A stretch of DNA of 64,000 bases from Plazaster borealis. Lineage: Eukaryota; Echinodermata; Asteroidea; Forcipulatida; Labidiasteridae. The stretch is taken from NCBI GenBank assembly GCA_021014325.1, contig CM037471.1:21224818-21288817 (forward strand), written 5' to 3'. This document shows, one piece after another, positions 49,618 through 60,762 of this stretch. Below the pieces are notes generated by a model. It was not told the DNA's origin, searched no databases, and saw only the letters and a list, made by a program, of their open reading frames with translations. The position numbers were made by a program, and so were the translations under genes. Within the stretch, counting starts at the first letter, position 1. The number at the start of each line of letters is the position of its first letter.

Positions 49618-50100
49618 TAAAGGGGGACTGTAAGTTAAAATTCAGTTTTGTGATGCACCCCTTTTTCAACAGATAGATTCCTCGTGAAAGTGGGAACAAG
49701 TCTCTAACCTAACGTTAAAATTGTGTAAAATGTCATCTCAGTGAATACTCTTTCAGAGCGAAATTTGAAACTTGACGTCATTGGAATCAACAACAAAATG
49801 ATCTGTAGATTCAAAAGTGCAAATTGTTGCGCCATTCAAAAAATCAAATTAAATGCCTTTTAAATTTATCATCATCAAAATTCAGGGATGAACTGAAAAG
49901 TTCTTGGACAAAAACAAATGTACAGACCCATATTGGATATGTTAAGATGTTGGCAAAATTCACACTGGAAGAGTATCAAATACAATGGAATTTTCACCAT
50001 TTTAACGTAACATGAGGTTAGAGACTTGGAATGACCTAACTTTCATAAGAACTGGAGTGCATCACAAAACTGAATTCGACCTTTGATCCCCTCTTTTAAA
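49618..50100. repeat. Family D MITE, full copy
   Basis: AAATTCAGTTTTGTGATGCA and TGCATCACAAAACTGAATTC are inverted near the ends; a second pair is AGTCTCTAACCT and AGGTTAGAGACT. Confidence 0.9.
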
Positions 50101-50471
50101 ATACAAACTTCTTTTTGGCCTGTATGCAATTTACCAAGCTATAAAACTATCACATATCGGGGGAGGGAGGGGGGGGGGGCAATGGAAACTATATATACCG
50201 TATAATTCAATTCTACCACGCCCCTTCAAATGTTCAATATAACAATCTCATTCTGGTTTTAATATTTTGTTGTGAGGAACAAGTGAGAGTGCAAGACGTC
50301 AAGGGAATTATCCATATGCACTTAATCTGCCGACTAATTATCTCTGTGTAAATCTCATAATAAGTAATTGGATTAATTTAATGAAGTCGAACTAATTTAC
50401 ATATGGGTTCAACAACCCGAGAGACTAACTGACCAGTGTGTTGTAATTGACAGAGATGTTGATTAAGATCA

Positions 50472-50844
50472 TAAAGGCACTGAACACGTTTGGAAATTGT
50501 CAACGACCAGTGTTCTCACTTGGTGTATCCCAACATGTGCATAAAATAACAAGCCTGTGAAAATTTGGGCTCAATTGGTCATCGAAGTTGCAAGAAAATG
50601 ATGAAAAAGAACCCACCCTTGTTGTACAAATGTGTTTGTTTTCAGATAGGAATAAAAACTTCTTGCAAGAAGTTTTTATTATTTTAGTGAGAAAATTACC
50701 TCTTTCTCAAAAACTACGTTACCTCAGAGGGAATCGTTTCCTACAATGTTGTTTACTATCAACAGCTCTCTGTTGCTTGTTACCAAGTAAGTTTTTATGC
50801 TAATATTTGTGTTGAGTCATTACCAAACGTGTACTATACCTTTA
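50472..50844 (+). repeat. Family A MITE, full copy
   Basis: TAAAGGCACTGAACACGTTT and AAACGTGTACTATACCTTTA ends; the inside is nearly identical to 26699-27072. Confidence 0.92.
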
Positions 50845-51085
50845 AACTTAAAGGTGTAGAGACAGTTAGATGACTATAGAAGGAAATTGGCTTTGTGCCC
50901 ATTCTTGGTCCCACTTTTGGTTTGGTTGTTCTGGATGTTAGGCCTATTATTTCCACTCACTCAAAATAGATGAAGAGTTACATAACGGTTAATGAAAGAA
51001 CAATAGTGAATAGTGGCAGTCTGTAAACCGATAGGGTTTGTGTTAATTAAACCTTGTAGATGGCGCTGGTAAAAGGCTGGAACAC

Positions 51086-51303
51086 TCTTTAAAAAACTCA
51101 CTGGTCAGAATTGACCCGGATTCCGTGTCAAAAGGGGGCTCTGGCCCTTTTCTGGGTCAGACTGGCCGGAAAGTGGTTTACAAATTGGATTTTAACTTGG
51201 ATTCTGCGCCGGTTTTACCCATTACTGGGTCATTTTTAAATAGAATCCGGGTCATAGTGACCCACAAATGGGTCAGGCCTCACGGGACCTAGATCCGGGT
51301 CAA
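51086..51303. repeat. Family E repeat, copy 3
   Basis: CTCTTTAAAAAACTC start, then GACCCGGATTCCGTGTCA and later GACCTAGATCCGGGTCA. Confidence 0.8.
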
Positions 51304-52229
51304 TAGACCTTTATCATGGTGCGGCCATCTTGGTTTTCTCCCATTCAAGTCAATGTAACCAAACCGAGGCTGGAAGGATAATAGTCTGGTTCCTTTTTGT
51401 ACAATGAATGTTAGCCTTTGTTATTTTGATTGGATACAAGGAACATGACCAAGATGGTGGCAGCATGATAATGGTCTATTCTGTCCCGGGAGCTATACTC
51501 AAACAGGACTATTGAAAGAATACTGCTTTTCATGGAAGAACGGGCATTTTCCGACTATTATACCATTGGCAAGTACCAACAGTAACCCGTTTCAGATGAC
51601 CAGGAAGGTAACATAACATTAGAAAAAACAAATTTAGGGATGAATTTAGAAAGAGTCAATACAAAAAAATAATTATACACTTACTACTAAAAGAAAATGG
51701 ACATAAACAATCAAGGCAATCAAGACCACGAAAGGGGAACCTTGCCAGGCATTTGCAAATAAGTCAAATCTGTCTGAAATGTTGGGTGCAACATGTCTTG
51801 AGCGTATATATGACTTTAAGGAGCTATGACAGCATTTTAAAATCCAATTAATCAAAATGTGTTTGCTAACACATGCCTGCATGCCTACACTCGCTAACTG
51901 ATTTTAAATGACCCCACCTCGCCGCCAGTTGCTTTGAACAAAATGTAATTAAATCTAAATTAGCAATTAGGTCAATCCTCATGTTAATGGATTAATGAGT
52001 GCAATTCGTTTTGACGATGCTTAATTGCTTCTGGCCAGCTATTCATAGTTTCAGCACATCTTGGTATGTGTGCCCTTACACACGCCATACTTACGGGGTA
52101 CTTTTAACAATAGAACGATGCTACCCCACAAGGTTTTCTTAGTTCAAGTGGTACCCCACAGAGGATTTCTTCAGAAAAGGGAATAATAGAACAACAATGG
52201 AAGTACCCCATAACTATCATATTTAAGTG

Positions 52230-52720
52230 TGTTTTAACGCTACTTAAGATGTGTGGACCTGAGAACAAAAGAGGTCCACATAATGTAGGGACTTGAAACA
52301 CAATGTGGACTTACACACGTCCACTCACACATGTATGTGTAAGGTGTAAACCGAGGACTTCTCTTTGTTCTCCCATTGTTTGGACATAATTTTTTCAGCG
52401 ACGTCCCCATTGGTTTTGTACACAAAATCAAAGCGAGGACGTCCTCGGTACACCTTTTCCCCGGATTCTTTTACAGTGTTGAAGAAAACAACTTTACTTA
52501 TGTGTACAGACCAAAAGAATGTCCACAGAGTGACTGCAACACAGAGCTGTGTGTGTGTGAGTTTATAATTATACACGTTCAAACCGGGGACCTATGACAA
52601 AAGAGGACAATAGGGTCCCCGGTTTGGTAAAGGTCCCCAGTTTAAGTACAAAGAAGAGGGACAATATCAGGTCCCTGATTGCAGGCGTTTACACACTTGG
52701 GTGTGTGTGTGTGTTGCAGC
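52230..52720. repeat. Cluster of GGTCC / GGTCCCC palindromic repeats
   Basis: A 116-base unit at 52341-52456 has ends AAGGTGTAAACCGAGGAC and GTCCTCGGTACACCTT. Around it are GGTCCACAT, GGGGACC, GGTCCCCGGTTTGG and mirrored GCAACACA/TGTGTTGC blocks. Several small inverted elements seem nested. Confidence 0.65.
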
Positions 52721-53477
52721 AATCCATGATCAGAGCGTACATGCTATCAATCAATTACAACGCAGGGCGATGAAGAATCATTCTACCCGCGTAACACTGA
52801 TGGGGCATGGTATCCCCGTATGACGTCATACAGTGACTTGAGTTGACAAGACACCTGATATCAATGACCACTGGAAAATCACTCTCCCCTCATCCACTCT
52901 ATCTTCGCTCAAACACTCGCCGTGACGTAGGTAGGTCATCACCAACACACAGGTCCTCGCAGGGATTAATTTTATGAGGTTTTCTAATTATTTTGGTATT
53001 ATGCGTGGATGAATTCCCTCCAATATAATATATTCTTCACAAAGCATATCGCGCCATTTTCTTTCCCGATAATTAGCGAGCAATTTTTCTCAGAATCAAA
53101 GGTAGATCTAAGATGACCATGACATTTTTTGCATACAATGTATGCATTGAAACTGATGACTGGCGCTAATGTGTATCGGGTGGTCCTCTTCATTTGTGAA
53201 CCTAACATAATTAACCGGATTGGAATACTGTGGACCTCGATGGATACGGTACGGTATGATCAAGGTCAGGTATATACGGAGAAAATGACGTCAAGAACGA
53301 TTAACATACGACTACATTAACTTTGTAGTGTATCATGTTTAATCTTTTAAGATGCGGATGTTACAATGCACTGTAATAATAATGCCTTAAATGTGGGATA
53401 AGAGCGCTTCTGGAGTAGGCCTACATTGCAATGACTCGCTGTGTTAATTCGTTTAAATGCACTCTGAACGAAATGAC

Positions 53478-53800
53478 AGTGAAAGAAGGGCTTCAGAGTC
53501 AAATTCAGTTTTGTGATGGACTAATAATATTTGTCAATAGATAGAGTCTAGCTTAAAAATGGGGAAAATTACAAGTCTCTAACCTCACGTTGGAACGGTG
53601 TAAAATGTTAGTTTATCTCATACTCTTTCACAGCGAAACTTGAAACGTGACGTCTATTGAACATCAAAAACAAATGGGTCTGTATACAATACAAAGATTT
53701 CTTTTGTACGAGTCAAAAGGTCAAATCCAATGCTGTTTTGATTGAACATCAACATTCAGGAATGAACTAGAAATTATCCGTATACGAAAACATAAAGTCC
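53478..53800 (+). repeat. Family D MITE, partial copy
   Basis: Matches the left two thirds of 49618-50100: AAATTCAGTTTTGTGATG, AGTCTCTAACCT, GTGTAAAATGT and TTCAGGAATGAACT. The right end is missing. Confidence 0.8.
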
Positions 53801-54969
53801 ATTATATTTATCCTCGAGACTCAAGGAATTGGTTGTCACTGGTAAGCAACCGCAGGTTCATCGGCTATATATCAGTTCGCCAACCAACTCAAATGGAAGT
53901 TCAAGCTTCGAATGCTCGTATAGGCATGTTGTGCTCAACATAATTTGGATACTCATTTTCGTTGTTTTGTTAGCCATGCATAGCCGATTCATTGCAAAAC
54001 ACCAATCTCCCACGGGTGCTGTCAGTGTTATTCGTCATGATGAAACACACTCGTAAAAAAATGGGCGAAATGCATGATAAATGACTCGTATCTTTCTTTG
54101 TAATTATCACAACCATAATTTATCAACTTTGCACACATTTCTAACGACCTTGACGGTGGTAATTGATTAACAAGCCAAATCAAAAGTCAGTGGTGGGGTT
54201 TTTTTTGTAGTGTGTTGCCAATAAAGGATGAATGACGATATACCTTTAAGAGCTCGACTTGCACGGGTTATTGCACACGATGCCCGATTCTAAATAGTAA
54301 TGTACAGTCACATGGCGAGCTGACTATGGGCCAGACCTGACTAGCCGTGCGTGAATTGACTTGGCCGATGATCATGTCTGAATGGCTCATGTGGCTTTAG
54401 CAACTGTGTGATAATCAAACAGACTGTCGGCAACCCCATCTGTTCGTGATTCTATAAGGATGGGTGAAACCGTACATACGTCACTTGCACAGGTGTTAAT
54501 GTATGACATGGTGCTAACCATGGTACGCATTTTATATCTGGAGCATATTCTGCCTTTGGAATTTTAGTGTTGGGGGTTTTATATTCTGAATGCTCTTTGT
54601 AAAACACCTCATCTGGAATGGGACCCTAGCAGACAGCCGGACAACCCAGCAGGGATCGAGGCAGGTGAATGTGTCACGCTCCTCCTTTTAAAATGTAAAC
54701 TAAGGATAAGACACCCCTTGCATTTGACGTCACAAGCTCGACCAGCGCCCTCACTGAGGTCAAAGGAAGATCTAGCATTGGCCGAGGGTCGTGCGTGGCG
54801 CGTGACGCACTTGCATGTTTTCCTTTGTTTTAATCTCAGCGATGGTGGCCAAGGAAGGGGGTCTATACTTCACGTTCCTCCACACACTAACACCCAAGCG
54901 TGTAATGACCTCCAATCTTGGACCCTCCTTTGTTCAATTCTGTTCTGAGAAAACCTCGTAGGCCTACCC

Positions 54970-55170
54970 CATTGTTTTCCTTTGTAATAGCAATCGTGAA
55001 CCTATTGTCCCTTTTGTTCTAAATCCTCAGTTTAAATGTCACCACAGGTACACACAAACACTATACATGCCATTGTTTTCCTTTGTAATAGCAATCGTGA
55101 ACCTATTGTCCCCGTTGTTATAAGTCCCCAGTTTAAATGTCACCACAGGTACACACAAACACTATAAATG
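54970..55170 (+). repeat. Tandem duplication, 101-bp period
   Basis: CATTGTTTTCCTTTGTAATA at 54970 recurs at 55071 with nearly identical following sequence. Confidence 0.95.
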
Positions 55171-55307
55171 CCGAATAAATGAAATTTGGAGTAATACGCA
55201 GAAAACAAGAGATATAAGAAGTCTCCGACCCATTAGCATTTGTGTTTGGGAGTGGTGGAAGGGTATGGGGAGGGGGAGGGGGGCGAGACGGTGTCCATGT
55301 TATGAAA

Positions 55308-55605
55308 CACTCTAAAAACTCCCGGGTCCAACTTGACCCGGATTCCGCCACCCAAGGAGCCTGACCCATTTCCGGGTCAGGCTGACCCATTTCCGGGTCA
55401 GGCTGACCCATTTCCGGGTCAGGCTGACCCATTTCCGGGTCAGGCTGACCCGGAAAGTGCTAAAAAAGAATGGGATTTGAACCCGGATTCTGCGTCACTT
55501 TGACCCATTTCTGGGGTCATTTTGACACAGATTCCGGGTCATACTGACCCAGAAATGAGTCAAGCTCCACGGAACCCGGATCCTAACCCGGAAGTTTTAA
55601 GAGCG
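55308..55605. repeat. Family E repeat, copy 4 with internal expansion
   Basis: CACTCTAAAAACTCCCGGGT and GGAAGTTTTAAGAGCG ends. The inside has GACCCATTTCCGGGTCAGGC in four tandem copies. It ends 51 bases from the S1 exon. Confidence 0.9.
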
Positions 55606-55656
55606 TACTGCCCCCACCATGAGATAAATACGGTCAACCCATATATGATAACTTAC

Positions 55657-55718
55657 TTGCTTGTGTCCATGACGTATATTGCATAGGATGCCATGCTGAC
55701 AGAGAAGTACGTTATTAA
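55657..55718 (-). CDS. slo1-like: Slo1-like K+ channel, exon for S1 (first exon found)
   Basis: Sixty-two bases read from 55718 downward give 20 residues plus two bases of a split lysine. The end reads AIYVMDTSK, which lines up with the end of S1 in human Slo1 (VIYFIDSSN). The Asp matches human D133. The acceptor is TTCACAG and the donor is GTAAGT; the exon starts in phase 0 and ends in phase 2, which fits the next exon exactly. The segment is hydrophobic, as expected for a plasma-membrane helix. The upstream exons that should code for S0, the outer N-terminus and the S0-S1 linker were not found between here and 64000, so no start codon is assigned. A family E repeat ends 51 bases beyond the donor. 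Identity by S1 alone would be weak; it is secured by phase and by fit to the next exon. Confidence 0.85.
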
Positions 55719-55929
55719 CTGTGAAGTCAAAGTAAAAAGAATATTTTAATAATAATTATTTATTATATAAATGGAAATACAATTATTATACATCATGCAT
55801 GTTTCATCTGTATTAAAATATATGTATCCTCTAGCATTAGTGTGCCAGGGGCATAACCGGACATTTGTATTTATTTTATGTTATGTTTTTAATTTATTTA
55901 TTTATCTCTTTTTTGTTTTTGTTTTTATA

Positions 55930-56075
55930 TATATATTTGATGGGGGAGGCAAGCGAGGGCAAAGATATAAAGTGGAGGAAAGGGGGGGTTGGCTATTTAA
56001 TGTATTGATGTTTCGAACCATTCATTTGTGCATGTTTTCGATCTTATTTGAGGGGGCAAGAGGGGGTAAGGATTC
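55930..56075 (+). repeat. Dispersed repeat family M, copy 2
   Basis: Reverse-complement match of 4567-4710. Confidence 0.7.
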
Positions 56076-56084
56076 TGGGCAGGG

Positions 56085-56416
56085 GCTTACTGATTATGAA
56101 GTTTATACTAGAACCGGTTTTTTCTGTGATATTATTTCCCTCTGAAATGAAGTCATATCCAAGAAAACTGTATCTAAAAACCCAAACAAAATGCAACAGC
56201 AGATTTCGGCTGTTACAACCTAAATTAAGGATAATGTATTTACATGCCGAAAATTGTGCATGGTTTTTCACTATTTTTACTCCTGTCTCACGCAACGCAT
56301 TAAACCCGAATTTTCATAGCCTTGTCATGTCATGTATAATGGTTGATCACATAAAACACACAAACTGTCTCTGCGACTATGTTGTCAGCTCTACCAATCC
56401 TGTATAATACCTTTAA
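56085..56416 (-). repeat. Family C MITE, copy 3
   Basis: Right end CCAATCCTGTATAATACCTT; the inside has TCCCTCTGAAATGAAGTCAT and AAATTGTGCATGGTTTTTCA. The left end is worn. Confidence 0.8.
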
Positions 56417-57259
56417 ACCCTGCCATCAAAAAATGTTTTTTATTATAATTTTAGCATCAGGTTAGCAGCCTTTACAACACGGGTCTGTTTACACATGGTG
56501 TTACCGCAAGCCTAATACTCATGGATACCCACCATGCAATGCCTCAAATCCTATATAAATTAAATTGTTATGAAATATTCCGTTCATAATGCATGACAAA
56601 ATTATACTTTACTTTTATGATCCAAGGGCCCATGGCCACACAATATGACTTCAATCACAAGTGACATACTGATAGTGTTCGTCCCCAGCGCTGTGTGTGC
56701 AATACTGGCCGCCTATAGAAATGCTCTACATTTACTAAATGACTTCATCTGAGTAGTAAAAGAGGTTGATAATTCACTTGAATTAAGTATTATTTCTTGA
56801 CTTTCAAAGAGATAAATCTATATCAAAGAGAAAATATTAAAACAATCCTTTAATTTAAACATTTTGGTTCGGTTCTCATTTCGTGATCAATTCGATTTAG
56901 TTTGCTGGGTAAATTTTGTATTTATTTAATACTTTCATGACCAAAACAATATATTATAAATGAGGCAGTTTGACCTTCCCGTCTTTTCTAAATGTGAAAA
57001 CCATTCAATGCAGTTATGGTAAATGATTCCCCAAGAACTGTTTCTCAGCTACAGTGTATGAAATTATAGCGCACCATCTGGTTGTTCCTGCATAGTCTAT
57101 CACTGACATGCAGTATAATTTTATATGAACGATGCACAGTGCTTAAAGATCAGGTTCAGCACTATGAATAATAATAATACCAGAATAGTAAAGTATATAC
57201 TACAGACTTTACTATTCTGGTGCCATATTGTCCATAACTTCATAACATATGTATACTAA

Positions 57260-57380
57260 GGCCGCATCCGAGTTGTAGATTATGGCTATGGCTACGGCTA
57301 CGGCTGTTGCTAAGGACGTCCTATATACTTCAACGCACGATGACGCGGCAGTAGCTGTAGCCGCCAATTCGGACACAGCC
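57260..57380. repeat. Family K MITE, copy 2
   Basis: Ends GGCCGCATCCGAGTTG and CCAATTCGGACACAGCC; core CTTCAACGCACGATGACG is close to that of copy 1. Confidence 0.85.
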
Positions 57381-58278
57381 CGAGACTGGACGGAAACAGT
57401 CGTCTGGATTTTTTTTTCTTCGCACAATTAACACCAGTACCCATTTCACATACAGGGTGACCGTCGATTTTTGGCTGTGGCTTGGGACTCGTCCACCATT
57501 TTGCCTCAGCCGTATCCACAGTCCGTAGCCAGGAGTGACACCAAAAATCCACACATTGGACCAGTATTTACTAACGAACTTGTTCAAGTTGATTTGCATT
57601 TCAGAATAAACATTTAAAGTGAAGTGTAATATTATCAACTGAAAAACGAAAACATTTTATTGTATTGGATGTGTCAGTATTGTCCTACACCTTTAAACTA
57701 CATTTTCCATTAAGTTCTTAAAGTGACACCATTGTGGATGAAGTTACACGTTGGGATATTGACTTTAAGAAATAATATCTTACTTTAGAATATTTCCGAT
57801 CGAAATGTGAAGACGCATTTTCCCCCCACGAAACCAAAATATGTCTTTAAGTCGTCCATCTGCTAGATGGGGAAAGATATACGGTGTGACTCGAAAGGGG
57901 CCACATGTGCAAACACACACGACTGAATTAAGAAGTAGGTTAAACGCAAGCCGTATCTTATTCCAATATCATCTTATTAAAAGCTACCACTTGAGTTAAC
58001 CGTCTTTTAAAATGAAGACGAATGATGTTTACATCGAGATATCATTTTCTTTCCCTTTCCTCTCATTCACTGATGTATCAATGACCCACGTTTAAAACTT
58101 AAGGCTGATATCCAAGCACCGAATTTTGTTAACATTTAAATGCCTGTGGTTAAAACACACTGGGATATTATAACATTTCATCGAGTGGATGGTTACAAGT
58201 TTAAAATGGCAGGTGTATATATTTCTATGAATGTATATCATATTAATAATTCATTGGTGTGATTTTGAGGGGAAGAGC

Positions 58279-58512
58279 ACATTGCAAAGACTGGGTGTTA
58301 AAATTGACACCATGGGTGTTGTCACATTATAAATACCGCACAAAGAATCAAAATTCACACCATATGGTGTTGAAATAACACTAATTTTTGCCAAAACAAA
58401 TACATTGGTGTTGTTTTAACACCGTATGATGTTAATTTTGATTCTCCTTTGGGTATCTATATGTGACAACACACATGGTGTCAATTTTAACACCCCAGTT
58501 TTTGCAGTGTAT
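58279..58512. repeat. Family G MITE with inverted ends of about 50 bp
   Basis: The left end starts ACATTGCAAAGACTGGGTGT; the right end reversed starts ACACTGCAAAAACTGGGGTG. Both continue TTAAAATTGACACCATG. The inside holds a second pair, ACACCATATGGTGTT and AACACCGTATGATGTT. Confidence 0.93.
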
Positions 58513-59504
58513 TTTTAAAGGCATGAAGACACGGAGGGTCAGAGGGTGGGGATTTCCCCAACTATACTTTGCTTTAAATTGTATACCGCGTGCCTTTGTC
58601 TCCCCCTTCGTCTAGAGTATAATATGAAGTCGCTGGACCATGGAGAAAGGACCTACAATAACAAGAAGCCAAGGTACGCCAGAAAATGGGCGTCATGCCC
58701 CCTTGATCAGGAGGATAAAGTCCCCTGACCCCACTGCGGGTTTCACATTACAGAAAATCGGTAGCTTGCTTCATGTTAAGTCTCCTAAATATTGGTCCAG
58801 AGGAAGAGGTGTTACAGTAGGTGTTACTTTATTTGCTGAGGTTAAAACAAACTTCTCACGGCATGGAACAAATTACAGGAATACAACACATCGTAACATT
58901 GTTCTCTATTAAATGGTATTCGGTAGTTTTTTGTTTGGTTTTTGGTTCTTTTTTTTAAGTTTACAGAGTTCCGAAATCATGAAGTAACTTGAAATGAAAA
59001 GGCCCGGTGACTGCATGATAATTGTACAGGGTATTTCAATTTACTCCCGACCATTGAAACGTGACATCCCCAGAGGGAACGTGTGAAGTGATGCGTATCA
59101 AAGGAAACTTTGGAAGATAAAAGAAAGAAATAAAGCGTTTTGGATTTTGTTGAATGGATTCCTTGAGAGAATTAGGTGGACCATAATGTGCTTGTCATGT
59201 CACAGACGTCACGTCAATAACAAGTAGTGAAAAAAAATATACAAATTAAACAATCATGTCCCTTTTTTGGTCCCCCCCCCTTTTTGTTGGTGGGTGATTT
59301 ATTCAGATTGAACTTATAAGGATTGTGTATTGTGTAAGCGTAGATGCTCAATTGAAAGGTGAGGCATGAAAGAATCTTCGATAAAAAGAAATTTACTTTG
59401 TTTTTAAGGATTTATTTTAAATGACAGGATGGTTTTTTTTTAATTTTTTTTATTACGTCATAGGACAGAAAACAAACTTTACAGTTTTACCAACAAAAAA
59501 CCCT

Positions 59505-59542
59505 TAACAACAACAACAACAACAACAACACTAACAACAGCA
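59505..59542 (+). repeat. CAA microsatellite
   Basis: About ten AAC units. Confidence 0.95.
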
Positions 59543-60103
59543 AAACAACGCTTGAGTGATGTTTTTACTTGTTCATGAAAGTATGCAAACCTGAAAGTGT
59601 TCTGCGGGCACAGAAAACGTAACAGCGTGAAACCGAATGGAGTTAATAAAAACCATGAGCGTTTCTTTTGAAGGGTTTAGAATGTTTTGAAAAATACTTG
59701 AACTGTGAAGTTCAGTTGTATTGGTGCAGACATGCATTGATTTAGCGAGGATGGGATCCCGTTCTAATCTCAAATTGAAGGTCAGTGAAGTCAACAACAC
59801 GTAAACCTACTGACAAACAAACAGTGGTTTCGCCTCAATATTTGTCAAGAACGTTTTTTTCCCCCCTTTTTTTGTTTTTTGTTTGTTTGTGGTCTTTATA
59901 GGTGTAATAGCGAGGAATGAGTGGTGTTGACTTTATTAAAACTCCATCGTTTAAAACCAGCACCCTTTCCAGCCATGCTTTTCGTTTAAGTCTGCCCCGA
60001 GCTCGCCAGCCTCGACAAGTTTGAAGATATCACAACAGCCAAACACATACTAATAAGTAAAAAAATAAATAAAATAGTGTAACTGCCGCCGGTACATGCG
60101 TTA

Positions 60104-60540
60104 GCCAGCAAGACCTGGCCTAAGCTTGGTAAACATCACCATGGGCGTATTGGGACTCTTTTTTTTGGGGGGGGGGCAGAAGGGTTGATTTGACCTAAAT
60201 TTTACCAATCAAAATAAGTAACAATTTCTAATACCGGTCAACAAGTATTTTTCCCTCTCTGTTCAATATATTTTTTCTTACTGTGCCCAAAATGTCACCA
60301 CTGTTTTGCCAAAATTGGGAGGGCAGTTGCCCCCTGTTCCCCATGGTTCGTACGCCTATGAACATCACACATGTAGCCACCATGATTAAGCCGGCCACGG
60401 GCCTTTCCTCAGCTAGGTGAGCATCACACGGTGGACACCATGCTATAGCCATTCAGGCCTGGCCTAAGCTTTATGAGCATCACACAGTATAGCCACCATG
60501 ATTTAGCCTGCCAGGCCTGGTCTAAGCTTGGTGAACTTCA
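60104..60540 (+). repeat. Short tandem repeat interrupted by family L
   Basis: Units with CACCATGATTTAGCC, GCC(A)GGCCTGGCCTAAGCTT and GGTGAGCATCAC recur at about 55-60 bases. Sequence between about 60142 and 60362 is instead a family L copy. Confidence 0.75.
60215..60362 (+). repeat. Dispersed repeat family L, copy 2
   Basis: CCACTGTTTTGCCAAAATTG, GGGAGGGCAGTTGCC and GTACGCCTATGA match 775-940 in order. Confidence 0.7.
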
Positions 60541-60599
60541 CTCGGTCCCACCTTGCGTTCGTTTCCTTTCACCCTCACCCCAATCTCAAAAATCCGATA

Positions 60600-60762
60600 A
60601 CCAGAAAATGGTGATTAGCAAGTTATTAGCAGGGAACCCGTCACAAACAGTTTACATAACTTGCATAGTTTTGACTGGTAACCCGTTTCTGTCAAGCGAG
60701 AACATTTTTCTGTGCTAAGCAAGTTATTGTGTTTTAACAGCTTTTTGAAATTAGGCCCATAC
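60600..60762 (+). repeat. Family F MITE-like repeat, diverged copy 5
   Basis: GACTGGTAACCCG, GTGCTAAGCAAG and CAGCTTTTTGAAATTAGGCC are family F blocks. Confidence 0.65.

Larger units (their letters stand above)
49485..55656 (-). other. Intron between S1 and S2 exons
   Basis: A 6172-base phase-2 intron, GTAAGT to CGCAG. It contains family D, A and E elements, a cluster of GGTCCCC palindromes and a 101-bp tandem duplication. No exon was seen, and the phase fit across it argues against a missing exon. Confidence 0.85.

Noticed and set aside
59573..59800. Candidate upstream exon ending PAEHFQ with a GT donor
   Set aside because: It does not resemble the S0-S1 linker of Slo1 and lacks a hydrophobic S0.
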